64,000 nucleotides of DNA from Iodobacter arcticus (GTDB lineage Bacteria > Pseudomonadota > Gammaproteobacteria > Burkholderiales > Chitinibacteraceae). Positions 24,094-32,223 of this stretch are shown piece after piece. Location: NCBI RefSeq assembly GCF_042664895.1, contig NZ_JBHTBQ010000046.1:62001-126000 (forward strand). Direction: 5' to 3'. The translations under genes were made by a program, and so were the position numbers. Below the pieces are notes generated by a model. That model ran no database searches and was not told the DNA's origin. It saw nothing but the letters and a program-made list of their open reading frames with translations. Every line of letters begins with the position of its first letter. The stretch's first letter is position 1.

Positions 24094-24591
24094 ATGAATA
24101 CCGAATCTGAGCTCATCCTAAAAATCACCATCACCGGCCTTGGAGCCACCTTACTCATGGACCTGTGGGCCTTACTATTGAAGCGCTTCTTTAATATTCA
24201 ATCGTTGAACTGGGCGATGGCGGGCCGCTGGATCGGCCATATGCAGAGCGGGCGTTTTAAGCATGTCAGCATTGCCAAGGCCACAGCGATTAGAGGCGAG
24301 CTACAGATTGGCTGGCTGGCCCACTACGCAACCGGTGTTTTCTTTGCGGCCTTGCTCACCGCCATCGCTGGGCCAGAATGGCTGGCTCAGCCAGCGGCGC
24401 TAACCACCATCCTATTCGGCATAGCAACCGTGGTTTTTCCATTTTTTATCATGCAACCCGGCATGGGCGCAGGGCTAGCCGCCTCTAAAACCCCTAATCC
24501 CAAACAAGCCCGACTGCGCAGCCTAATGACCCATACCGTTTTTGGCATGGGCTTGTATGGGACGGCCTTGGGTTTAAGTCTTTTACACTAG
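24094..24591 (+). CDS. DUF2938 membrane protein
   Basis: 165 residues with four hydrophobic helices and the DUF2938 landmarks: GLGATLLMDLWALLLKR at the start, WAMAGRWIGHM, GWLAHYATGVFFAALL, and MQPGMGAGLAASKTPNP. Function unknown. I place the start at the second ATG (24094), which has GGAAGAA in front; the first ATG at 24082 lies inside that ribosome site. It follows the ABC genes but is separated by a palindromic repeat, so cotranscription is uncertain. Confidence 0.82.
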   Translation: MNTESELILKITITGLGATLLMDLWALLLKRFFNIQSLNWAMAGRWIGHMQSGRFKHVSIAKATAIRGELQIGWLAHYATGVFFAALLTAIAGPEWLAQPAALTTILFGIATVVFPFFIMQPGMGAGLAASKTPNPKQARLRSLMTHTVFGMGLYGTALGLSLLH

Positions 24592-24819
24592 ATCCATACC
24601 CATCAATCGACTAAAGCCTCGCTGGCAGGCGGCAATATCAAGCTCTCAAAGTATAGGGGCCGAACCATATGGGCGATCAGCACTGATGACGTAATTGATC
24701 ATTCAAATGAGCGTCCATTACTAAAAATGATCACGCAGACCTTGTGAAATTCAATTTATCTTATTTAATTAAGCCATATTAAACCCCACAAACATACCTC
24801 GCCGACAAGAGATCATATT

Positions 24820-25485
24820 TTGGAACCAATTAAATTAAATACAAACAATGGCACTATGCACATTGAAGATTTTCCTGACACAGTAAGAGTTATCAAACTA
24901 ACAGGCGAAAAATCAAAACGCTTATCTCATCTCAGCTTGCATAAAATGGATTTATTCTTTGCAGAGAGTTGCTTCAATGCCGTGACACATCCCTATGAAA
25001 ATTCGGGGCTTATTCAAGAATCACTTTGGCGTTCTGCAATAATTTTCTACATAAAATGTTTTGGCAATTCTAAAAGCAGAGGTCCACTTTCTGCAGGGCG
25101 TATTTTCAAAAATAACCCACTAGCCTTAAAAACGCATAAAGAGTTCAAATACCTGCGAGATAAGCACCTTGTTCATGATGAGAATTCATTTTCGCAAAGT
25201 CATACAGGGGCCATATTAGCTTGCAAAGACAAACCCTATAAAATAGAAAAAATCATTTCTACATCTATAGGAGCAATCACCCTCAATGATGGCTCCTATA
25301 ACAATTTAAAATTATTAATTAACCATACAATGAATTGGGTCAGTACAGAATATGACAACATTTGCAATGATTTAACTACAGAACTAGAAAAAGAAAGTCA
25401 TGAGTCTCTTTTAACATATCAAGAGATAAATATTAAAGCACCATCAATAGATGAAGTTTCTCATCCTAGAGTTGATAACCATTAA
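24820..25485 (+). CDS. AT-rich orphan protein, unrecognised
   Basis: 221 residues, probably starting at TTG 24820 (AAGAGA 7 nt before it); an ATG at 24856 is the alternative. Composition is clearly different from the neighbours: A/T-ending codons dominate and Asn, Lys and Ile are frequent. No membrane segment or signal peptide. A central helical part contains LWRSAIIFYIKCFG and a HKEFKYLRDKHLVHDEN block with several His, Asp and Lys residues, which recalls small helical proteins of the AbiV/HEPN kind, but I cannot support that call. Likely acquired by transfer. Confidence 0.6.
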   Translation: MEPIKLNTNNGTMHIEDFPDTVRVIKLTGEKSKRLSHLSLHKMDLFFAESCFNAVTHPYENSGLIQESLWRSAIIFYIKCFGNSKSRGPLSAGRIFKNNPLALKTHKEFKYLRDKHLVHDENSFSQSHTGAILACKDKPYKIEKIISTSIGAITLNDGSYNNLKLLINHTMNWVSTEYDNICNDLTTELEKESHESLLTYQEINIKAPSIDEVSHPRVDNH

Positions 25486-25548
25486 TTTCAACTAGTTTAA
25501 AGAAACAGCATCCACACAAGCCAAAGCTTACTTCGACCCCCTAAAGAT

Positions 25549-26028
25549 TTAATTCAAGAAACTAATCGCCGCCTTGCCTGCTTTTGCGGTATCGGCATAA
25601 AAGCCCTTTAATACTTCAAAGTGGGTCAGCAGAAACACCAGCGCTTCATCGTCTTTATCCCAAATATCAGGGTAAATTTCTGCATTTGTCATCGCTTCAG
25701 CATCAAACATGGCGCGAAATGCTTCCTCAGAGATGCCATTTAACGCCTCAGCAATTTTCTTTACGCTGGCAGCAGAAATACCATGAGCTGGGCCATAACC
25801 CACATCTTCTTCGCCTATTTTTTTAATACCTAATACGGCATGAGCCAAAGGGGATGAGGCGGAACTATTTTCTGTCAGCATAAAATGAATACCATGCCAT
25901 GCTTTATCAATATCGATAATTTGCGCCGCGTACTCACCATCCAGAACCGCAGCGATCTCGCCGGATTCATCATATAAAGCATCCAATTCATCCTGCGAAA
26001 TAGCTAAAAAACAAGCAATCATTGACAT
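25549..26028 (-). CDS. YfbM-like DUF1877 protein
   Basis: 159 residues beginning with MSMIACFLAISQDELDAL, the family opening, followed by DIDKAWHGIHFMLT, the core DUF1877 motif, and GYGPAHGISAASVKKIAEAL. The family has a structure from E. coli YfbM but no assigned function; it is a soluble cytosolic protein. It stands alone between the AT-rich orphan (convergent) and thiD. AGGTG precedes the start codon. Confidence 0.85.
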   Translation of the reverse strand: MSMIACFLAISQDELDALYDESGEIAAVLDGEYAAQIIDIDKAWHGIHFMLTENSSASSPLAHAVLGIKKIGEEDVGYGPAHGISAASVKKIAEALNGISEEAFRAMFDAEAMTNAEIYPDIWDKDDEALVFLLTHFEVLKGFYADTAKAGKAAISFLN

Positions 26029-26081
26029 ATTTACACCTTAATCCTCAAAAATAAGCCGTGCTAAAACGGCCACTTGCAACA

Positions 26082-26888
26082 TCACCACCAAGCCTGAAAA
26101 TGATGCACCGGCCCGATTCCCTGCCCGACTTGCAATTGATCTGCCGCAGCAATGGCCGCGAGCAAATAGCTTTTTGCGGCATCGACCGTAGCAATCCAAT
26201 CTTTGTGTTTAGGCCTTAAGGCCGCGAGTGCGGCGGATAGCGTGCAACCCGTGCCGTGAGTGTGCTTTGTGGCGATGCGCCGCGCAGCAAAGCGGGTGGT
26301 GCTGGCTGGGGTGATCAGCCAATCTGGGCTTTCATCCCCTCCCAAATGCCCGCCTTTCATCAATACCGCCCTTGCGCCCATCGCCAACAGCGCATGGCCT
26401 TGTGCTTGCATCTGCTCCTCATTACACGCTTCTGCCACACCCAGCAAGGCGGCGGCCTCAGGCAAATTAGGGGTGATTAAGTCGGCCAGCGGCAAGAGTT
26501 GATCACGAATTCCGGCAATCGCTTCAGGCAGAAGCAGCGGGTGTCCACCTTTAGCGATCATCACCGTATCCAGCACCACGCAAGCGGGCTGGTGCTGGCG
26601 TAAGCCCTGAGCCACGGCGTTAACGATTTCGACATTAGCTAACATGCCGATTTTGATGCTATCAACGCGAATATCCGCCAGCACGGCATTGAGCTGAGCC
26701 AGTACAAAATCAGGGGGCACAGGGTGAACACCATGTACCCCAAGTGTATTTTGCGCCGTGAGCGCAGTAATCACGCTCATGCCATAAGCGCCAAGCGCCG
26801 AAAAGGTTTTTAAATCAGCTTGGATGCCAGCGCCACCGCCAGAATCTGAGCCTGCAATTGTCAGTGCATTAATCATCAATGAGTCCAT
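26082..26888 (-). CDS. thiD: Hydroxymethylpyrimidine/phosphomethylpyrimidine kinase
   Basis: Phosphorylates HMP twice to HMP-PP for thiamin assembly. The 268-residue ribokinase-fold protein has ALTIAGSDSGGGAGIQADLKTF at the N-terminus, DTVMIAKGG in the middle and the anion-hole motif HGTGCTLSAALAA near the end with the catalytic Asp-equivalent context. It lies downstream of thiM and thiE on the same strand but 240 bp away, the gap being filled with two intergenic repeats, so it may have its own promoter. Confidence 0.95.
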   Translation of the reverse strand: MDSLMINALTIAGSDSGGGAGIQADLKTFSALGAYGMSVITALTAQNTLGVHGVHPVPPDFVLAQLNAVLADIRVDSIKIGMLANVEIVNAVAQGLRQHQPACVVLDTVMIAKGGHPLLLPEAIAGIRDQLLPLADLITPNLPEAAALLGVAEACNEEQMQAQGHALLAMGARAVLMKGGHLGGDESPDWLITPASTTRFAARRIATKHTHGTGCTLSAALAALRPKHKDWIATVDAAKSYLLAAIAAADQLQVGQGIGPVHHFQAWW

Positions 26889-26891
26889 AAG

Positions 26892-26976
26892 AATATGCGG
26901 CGGGTCTCACCCCAACCCTAACAACTTAAGCGAAATGTTTTTCGTAGGGCGGGTGCAACCCGCCCTACGATGATTC
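26892..26976. repeat. Palindromic intergenic repeat (CGTAGGGCGGG family)
   Basis: GGCGGGTCTCACCCCAACCC then CGTAGGGCGGGTGCAACCCGCCCTACGATGATTCAA. The second part is a perfect palindrome around CGGGTGCAACCCG. Confidence 0.8.
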
Positions 26977-27000
26977 AATGCTTGTCATTGTGCGGCAGTT

Positions 27001-27078
27001 TATAGGGTGTACAACGACGAAGTCGTTGCGCACCAAGGGCGGTGCGCAAGAGAAACAACTTGCACACCCTATAAAAAT
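27001..27078. repeat. 78-bp TAGGGTGT-ended element
   Basis: Inverted-orientation copy of the element at 1591-1668; ends TATAGGGTGT and ACACCCTATA. Inside are paired ACGACGAAGTCGT and GCGCACC/GGTGCGC palindromes. Confidence 0.82.
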
Positions 27079-27128
27079 CAACCCCAATCCTGTTAAGTTG
27101 ACAGGACTGGGCTTTACCCGCCCTAAGG

Positions 27129-27758
27129 TTAAACATCCGCGCCTTCTAGCCGCAATGCTTGCGCCGCCTGCTGCGGATCGGCTTGCCCGCAAATAGCGGA
27201 CACCACGGCCACGCCATCGGCTCCGGCGGCTCGTAAAGCGGCCACGCGGCCAAGGCCAATCCCGCCAATGGCTACTGCGGGGATGGCCTTGGCCTGCATG
27301 AGTTTGGCAAATTCTGCTAAGCCAATCACAGGGGACGCATCAAGTTTGGTGCCCGTCGCAAAGACCGGCCCCACGCCGATGTAATCGACGATATCCAACG
27401 GCACAGCGGCTAAATGCGCTGCGTTTGATGTCGACAAGCCCAGCAGCTTATGCGGGCCGATCAGTTGGCGAGCCATTTCTGGGGCGATATCTTGCTGGCC
27501 CACATGCACCCCCGCCGCATCGACCAAGAGCGCCACATCGATATGGTCATTAATAATCAGCGGAATAGGACCAAGCGCGGCTTTTAGTGCCAGAGCGGCA
27601 GATACCCATTGGCGTTTTTTCCACTTGGGTGCGCGCAATTGCACCATGGTCACGCCGCCCGCCACCGCTGCCACCGCAGTAGCCACCATGCCCTCTTCAC
27701 CACCACATAGATCAGGATCGAGTACTAAATAGAGAGAAAGATCTAAATCAGGCTTCAT
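27129..27758 (-). CDS. thiE: Thiamin-phosphate synthase
   Basis: Joins HMP-PP and THZ-P to thiamin phosphate. The 209-residue TIM-barrel protein shows VTMVQLRAPKWKKR (normally VxxVQLR-K), IINDHIDVALLVDAAGVHVGQQDI, and the phosphate loops VGPVFATGTK and AIGGIGL. Its ATG overlaps the stop of a 32-codon ORF by four bases (ATGA), and that ORF supplies the ribosome site AAGGGGG. The pathway context (thiM upstream, thiD downstream, TPP riboswitch at the head) is complete for thiazole/pyrimidine salvage. Confidence 0.95.
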   Translation of the reverse strand: MKPDLDLSLYLVLDPDLCGGEEGMVATAVAAVAGGVTMVQLRAPKWKKRQWVSAALALKAALGPIPLIINDHIDVALLVDAAGVHVGQQDIAPEMARQLIGPHKLLGLSTSNAAHLAAVPLDIVDYIGVGPVFATGTKLDASPVIGLAEFAKLMQAKAIPAVAIGGIGLGRVAALRAAGADGVAVVSAICGQADPQQAAQALRLEGADV

Positions 27759-27853
27759 TTAGCCCCCTTCAATAATAATATCGCCAGCGACAACGCCACC
27801 ACTCGCTCGCGGCTACATACATCGAGAACCAGATAATCTAAAGCCGATTTCAT
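27755..27853 (-). CDS. 32-codon micro-ORF between thiM and thiE, resembling a thiE start
   Basis: ATG 27853 overlaps the thiM stop and the TGA at 27755 overlaps the thiE start, both in the ATGA manner. The peptide opens MKSALDYLVLD and continues VCSRERVVALSLA; thiE opens MKPDLD then LSLYLVLD and DLCGGEEGMVATAVA. The match suggests a shrunken duplicate of the thiE 5' end kept as a coupling frame that carries the ribosome to thiE. Function as a peptide is doubtful. Confidence 0.5.
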   Translation of the reverse strand: MKSALDYLVLDVCSRERVVALSLAILLLKGAK

Positions 27854-28671
27854 TCGTCCACCGCCTTCAGCATGGCGGGCTGCATGATATACAGCGCGTC
27901 TAAAAAGGCAGGCAAGAATGTGCCGGGGCCATCGCAGGCTGATTCGGCACGCTCGCCCGCAATCGCCATCACGGCACAAGCTGCAGCCACCGCCACTAGC
28001 TTATCGGGTGCGCCCGCCACAAAAGCGGCCACCACCGCAGAGAGGGCACAGCCCGTACCCACGACTCGCGTCATCAACACATGGCCCCAAGGAATGGCCC
28101 AGGTGGATACTCCATCGCTGACATAATCCGCTTCGCCCGTTACCGCCACAATCGCACCGGTTTGCAGTGCAAGACGTTGCGCAGCAGCAATCGCCAATAC
28201 CGAGCTGGCCGTACTATCAACCCCTTTGCCACTGGCCGATTCTCCTGCCAAAGCCATAATCTCTGAAGCATTACCGCGAATCACTGCCGGTTTTTGCAGC
28301 AATAAATCATGCAATGCGTCGGTGCGATAAGCCAAAACGCCAGCGGCCACCGGATCAAGCACCCACGGCGTATGGGCTGCATTGGCGGCCGTAACGGCTT
28401 TTTGCATGGCGAGCAGGCGGGCCGGATACAGCGTGCCTACATTAATCAACAGGGCATCGGCCATGGCGGCAAACTCAGCCACTTCTTCTTCGGCCACAAT
28501 CATAGCGGGGGACGCGCCCAACGCCAGCAAGACATTGGCCGTAATTGACTGCACCACTTCATTACTCAGGCAATGCACCAGCGGCGCGGCAGCACGCACA
28601 CGCGCAAACTCTTCGCCGACGCGGTACAGGGGGAATTGGGGAATAAGCGGAATGGTGTGCAAATCAGACAT
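27850..28671 (-). CDS. thiM: Hydroxyethylthiazole kinase
   Basis: Phosphorylates the thiazole moiety for thiamin salvage. The 273-residue ribokinase-like protein has VHCLSNEVVQSITANVLLALGASPAM (family: ITNxVxxNxxANxLLAxGASPxM), WVLDPVAAG, VIRGNASEIMAL and the catalytic anion-hole motif VVGTGCALSA. AAGGAG lies 7 nt before the ATG. It is the first gene behind the TPP riboswitch and is coupled through a micro-ORF to thiE. Confidence 0.95.
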   Translation of the reverse strand: MSDLHTIPLIPQFPLYRVGEEFARVRAAAPLVHCLSNEVVQSITANVLLALGASPAMIVAEEEVAEFAAMADALLINVGTLYPARLLAMQKAVTAANAAHTPWVLDPVAAGVLAYRTDALHDLLLQKPAVIRGNASEIMALAGESASGKGVDSTASSVLAIAAAQRLALQTGAIVAVTGEADYVSDGVSTWAIPWGHVLMTRVVGTGCALSAVVAAFVAGAPDKLVAVAAACAVMAIAGERAESACDGPGTFLPAFLDALYIMQPAMLKAVDE

Positions 28672-28712
28672 TTAGGCTCCTTAGCGGGCAGGAAGCCTGC
28701 GCCAAGCAGCGC

Positions 28713-28958
28713 CGACTTCCCTACGCTGGCATGATCCAGATCAGGTCACGGGTATTTCTCAGCCGCTCTAGCAGCCTGTTGGGCTTAAGCGATCGTAGCG
28801 AGGGAAAGAACGGTTTGAGACAGATTTCTCGGATTTTTGAGGCGAATAGCTAGCTATTCAACGAAAAAATGCGTGAAATCTGGCCAAATCCGGCTTTTCC
28901 GCAGTAGATCAGCCTTAAGTCCGACAGGCTGCTTGTATAAGCGGCACCCCGAGTCAGG
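28713..28958 (-). promoter_or_regulatory. TPP riboswitch (thi box) interrupted in its P3 loop
   Basis: On the minus strand ACTCGGGGTGCCGC opens the element and GCGGCTGAGAAATACCCG, ACCTGATCTGGAT, ATGCCAGCGTAGGGAAGT complete it, all core thi-box segments (CUGAGA, ACCUGAUC, GCGUAGGGAA) being intact. Between the two strands of P3 (GCCGC / GCGGC) a 164-bp inverted-repeat element is inserted. Because the P3 loop is variable in this class, TPP binding may survive. The switch heads thiM and would repress it when TPP is plentiful. Confidence 0.93.
28770..28933. mobile_element. 164-bp MITE-like element inside the TPP riboswitch
   Basis: Bounded by 20-bp terminal inverted repeats that differ at two positions (AGCAGCCTGTTGGGCTTAAG and the complement of CTTAAGTCCGACAGGCTGCT). 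It has no coding capacity but contains a central palindrome GAATAGCTAGCTATTC. No second copy is in this window. Size and ends suggest a non-autonomous mobile or REP-like element. Confidence 0.75.
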
Positions 28959-29064
28959 TCGACATTTTGCGGATATTAGCCCAGACAGACAAGCGTAAAA
29001 GATCAAACCTAGGCAATAAAATAGAAATATGCCGCAGCAAAGCGGTCTGCCGCTTACAAAAAAC

Positions 29065-30198
29065 CTACTTAATCAAAGTGCCAAGCAAAACAATACCTTG
29101 CTCAATCTGCTCAAAGCTTGCATGGCTAAAATTCAACCTGATGGTGCTGGTTTGACGCGGCACAGGATCAAAAGCCGAGCCGGGCATAATCGCCAAGCCA
29201 GCCTCTAATGCTTCTTGCATCAGCTGCATCACATCTTGCTCGGATTTAAGCGTAAGCCAAAAGAATAAGCCACCAGATGGCAAGGCCCAACTAGCCTTAT
29301 CACCCAAGTGCTTTAGCAAAGCCGCCTGCATCACATCTCTTTTCTCTCGATAAAGCGGCAAAATGCTCGCCACATGCTGATCTAAAGAGCCGTCTTTGAG
29401 TAGCTGCGTCACAATCGCCTGGCTTAAACGATTGCTATGCAAATCTGCAGCTTGCTTTAAGCGCGTCATCGCTTGAATCAAATCCGGATGCACAATCAAA
29501 TAGCCTAGACGCAGCCCTGGCGCTAAGGTTTTAGAAAACGAGCCCTGATATACCCAACGTGCCTGCTTTAAGTGCGAAACAATAGGCGCGGGCGCAGGGC
29601 CGTCAAAAGACAGATCACGGTAAGGATCGTCTTCAAACACCACCATGGATTGCCCGTCAAAGGCCTGTGCCAAAGCCTTACGCCTTGCTAGGGAATAACA
29701 CAAACCAGTTGGATTTTGGAAAGTAGGCACCAGATAAGCCAAGCGCGCATCGGCAGCGGCTACCGCCTCCGGCAACAAGCCTTCTTCATCTTGCGCTGCC
29801 GTTACAAAACGCGCGCCCAGTAAGCGAAACACCTGCAAAGCGGCCAAATAGGTAGGAGATTCGGTCAGCACGGGCGTGTCTTCTTCGATCATTAGTTTGC
29901 TGAGCAGATCAATTCCCTGTTGCGAGCCATTCACAATCAACACCTGCTCGGCACTACAGGCAATGCCCAGCTTTCTGGCCCTTATCGCCACTTGTTCTCT
30001 GAGTGCTGGCTCGCCTTCGGTTTGCCCGTATTGCCAGATATCGTCAGCCAGTTGGCCCAACACTTCTGGTGTAGCCCTGAACAAAACCTCGCTGGCGGGT
30101 AAGCCTCCTGCAAAAGAAATCACCCCCGGCTTTGATGCGGCAGCTAAAATGTCTCTGACAAGAGAAGAAGTAAGACGATCAATACGCGCAGCAAACAT
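29065..30198 (-). CDS. PLP-dependent aminotransferase (2-aminoadipate/aromatic type, class I)
   Basis: 378 residues of fold-type I. Signatures: VISFAGGLPASEVLF, IVNGSQQGIDLLSKL, PTFQNPTG, and the PLP lysine motif YQGSFSKTLAPGLRLGY. This is the PLP1/LysN-like group related to the catalytic half of MocR regulators, using 2-oxoglutarate with a broad range of donors (aminoadipate, aromatic or branched-chain amino acids). The ATG at 30198 has GGTGA upstream; the longer frame begins with TTG. A MarR regulator gene is divergent, 166 bp away, and may control it. Confidence 0.88.
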   Translation of the reverse strand: MFAARIDRLTSSLVRDILAAASKPGVISFAGGLPASEVLFRATPEVLGQLADDIWQYGQTEGEPALREQVAIRARKLGIACSAEQVLIVNGSQQGIDLLSKLMIEEDTPVLTESPTYLAALQVFRLLGARFVTAAQDEEGLLPEAVAAADARLAYLVPTFQNPTGLCYSLARRKALAQAFDGQSMVVFEDDPYRDLSFDGPAPAPIVSHLKQARWVYQGSFSKTLAPGLRLGYLIVHPDLIQAMTRLKQAADLHSNRLSQAIVTQLLKDGSLDQHVASILPLYREKRDVMQAALLKHLGDKASWALPSGGLFFWLTLKSEQDVMQLMQEALEAGLAIMPGSAFDPVPRQTSTIRLNFSHASFEQIEQGIVLLGTLIK

Positions 30199-30364
30199 AG
30201 GATTCACCAGACAGGTCAATAGATATGACCTATTTATGCCGTATGCGCAACTACCCTGTCAATACGTAGCTTGCGCAGTTGGCTAGTACTTAAGCAAAAG
30301 CTTCCCAGTAAGGCGGGCCATCACAGGGCGAATTTTGCATCCGTATTTCACACGACACTGAACC

Positions 30365-30811
30365 ATGAACCCAAATCACACACTCAACGCGGATTTAGAA
30401 AGCCTGTTTTACGGCTATCGCGCTTTTACATCGCTGCCCGATGAAATGCTCGCGCCCTTGCAATTAGCACGGGTACACCACCGCATTTTATATTTTGTGG
30501 GCCGTGACGCAGGGCTATCAGTTAATACACTACTGGCTAGGCTGGGCACGTCCAAACAGGCCCTCAACCGGCCACTCAGAGAGCTGCAAACAAAAGGGCT
30601 GATTATTGCCAGCACCGCCCGCCATGACGGGCGTGTCAAACGTCTTAGCTTAAGTGAATCAGGTCAACTTTTAGAAGAACAACTATCCAGCAGCCAACGC
30701 CAATTACTACAGCAAGCTTTTGCCCAAAGCCCCGAATCAGAAGCAGGCTGGCGGGCGATTATGTCTATTCTGGCGGCAAGCGACAAACACGCCATTAGGC
30801 CTCCGGCATGA
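30365..30811 (+). CDS. MarR-family transcriptional regulator
   Basis: 148 residues with the winged-helix core: LARVHHRILYFVG (helix 2), TLLARLGTSKQALNRPLRELQTKGLI (recognition region) and the wing TARHDGRVKRLSLSESG (DxR motif). Dimerisation helices lie at both ends. It is divergent from the aminotransferase and overlaps the glycosyltransferase start by four bases, so it could regulate either. The ligand is unknown. Confidence 0.9.
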   Translation: MNPNHTLNADLESLFYGYRAFTSLPDEMLAPLQLARVHHRILYFVGRDAGLSVNTLLARLGTSKQALNRPLRELQTKGLIIASTARHDGRVKRLSLSESGQLLEEQLSSSQRQLLQQAFAQSPESEAGWRAIMSILAASDKHAIRPPA

Positions 30812-31788
30812 AGCTCAGCATTGTTATTCCCTTTATGAATCCTGATAGCCAGCATTTTTCTGAAATGCTGGCAGGCTTAGCCGTAGCCGATTACGCTCTG
30901 TTTTCTGCTGTAGAAGTCATTCTTATTAATGATGGCAGCCAGCAAAATTACCAGCAGGAAATCGCCCATTTCTCGAAGGCCGCACACCCGCTTTGTATTA
31001 ATGTGATTGAATTACCCTGTAATCGCGGCGTGTCTTATGCACGCAATCTGGGCATGGCCGCAGCGCAAGGCGATTATATTGCCCTGCACGACGCTGACGA
31101 TATCAGCCTGCCAGAACGGTTTATCCTCTCTGCACAATTTCTAAACAAACATCCTGAAGTGATTGTGGTTGGGGGCGATATGCTGGTATTTAATGAATAC
31201 CGCAAAGAAGAATCACTGCGTTTATTTCCAATCCACCACCATGATATTTGCGTAGACAATTTATTTTATTGCGCCATGGCCCAGCCCGCGATGATGATAA
31301 ATCGTGCGCTGTGGCAGGCCAGCGGCATTCAATACACAGAAAAAATGGATATGGCGCAAGATTGGGATTTAGTAATTCGCCTCAGCCAACACGGGCAACT
31401 GGCCAATATGGGCATCCCACTGGTGCGCTACCGCCAGCATTTAAAACAACGCAGCGCCGAAATCACGGGCGAATTTGCCAATATCCATGTGCGTGGCATT
31501 TGGGAAAAGCAGCTCAATCATTTGGGCGCAAAGATCAACCCCAAGCTCTTGCAAGTCCACGGGCATTTATCGCCCTATTGGCTTTGGCAGCTCTCCGATA
31601 TCAGCCAAGCATGGGCACTTTGCCCGGAAGACGTGAGCTATTGGGCAGAAGAGATGCTGAGCAAAAATAAAATAAGCCAGTATGTAAGCGAGCCAATTCT
31701 GGCGCAAAGAATATATCGCTTACAGCGCCAATGGCACGCATGGAAAGCCAGTGGCAATCCAACAACACAGATTCAGTCTTTATTATAA
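30808..31788 (+). CDS. Family 2 glycosyltransferase
   Basis: 326 residues. GT-A fold: LSIVIPFMNP start, EVILINDGSQQN, NRGVSYARNLGMAAAQGDYIALHDADDIS with the metal-binding DAD, and a DWDLVIRLSQHG segment in place of the usual ED acceptor motif. No membrane helix, so it should act in the cytosol on a glycan or lipid precursor. It overlaps the MarR gene (ATGA), an unusual pairing. Donor and acceptor cannot be told. Confidence 0.88.
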   Translation: MKLSIVIPFMNPDSQHFSEMLAGLAVADYALFSAVEVILINDGSQQNYQQEIAHFSKAAHPLCINVIELPCNRGVSYARNLGMAAAQGDYIALHDADDISLPERFILSAQFLNKHPEVIVVGGDMLVFNEYRKEESLRLFPIHHHDICVDNLFYCAMAQPAMMINRALWQASGIQYTEKMDMAQDWDLVIRLSQHGQLANMGIPLVRYRQHLKQRSAEITGEFANIHVRGIWEKQLNHLGAKINPKLLQVHGHLSPYWLWQLSDISQAWALCPEDVSYWAEEMLSKNKISQYVSEPILAQRIYRLQRQWHAWKASGNPTTQIQSLL

Positions 31789-31872
31789 ATACGCGGCAAA
31801 TTGAGATTTAATACAACAGACCTCACGGGGTCTTATTCCAAACTAAACCTTTAATCAATACGGAGCCGCGCT

Positions 31873-32223
31873 ATGCATCAGCACCATAAAATCAATTATA
31901 TTGAAATGCCCTCCAAAGATTTAAATAAGAGCAAAGCCTTTTTTAGCACGGTATTTGGCTGGACTTTTGTAGATTACGGCCCGGAATATTGCGCATTTTC
32001 TAATGAGGGCATTGATGGTGGCTTTTACCAAGCCGATTTAAGCATCTCTAGCCACACTGGCGCGCCCTTAATTGTTTTATACAGCAGCAACCTTGAGAAC
32101 AGCCAAGCCGCCGTTCTGGCTGCAGGTGGCACCATCCTCAAGCCTATTTTTTCATTCCCTGGCGGACGGCGCTTTCAATTTAACGACCCTAACGGCAGCG
32201 AATATGCAGTGTGGTCGGAATAG
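31873..32223 (+). CDS. VOC (glyoxalase/bleomycin-resistance fold) protein
   Basis: 116 residues with two beta-alpha-beta-beta-beta units: HKINYIEMPSKDLNKSKAFFSTVFGWTF is the classic opening, and FQFNDPNGSEYAVWSE the classic end with the metal-ligand Glu position. This branch (YITEMPSxDLxKSKxFY) is widespread and mostly uncharacterised, so no substrate is given. AGGAGCCGCGCT precedes the ATG. Its TAG shares a base with the next GTG start. Confidence 0.88.
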   Translation: MHQHHKINYIEMPSKDLNKSKAFFSTVFGWTFVDYGPEYCAFSNEGIDGGFYQADLSISSHTGAPLIVLYSSNLENSQAAVLAAGGTILKPIFSFPGGRRFQFNDPNGSEYAVWSE

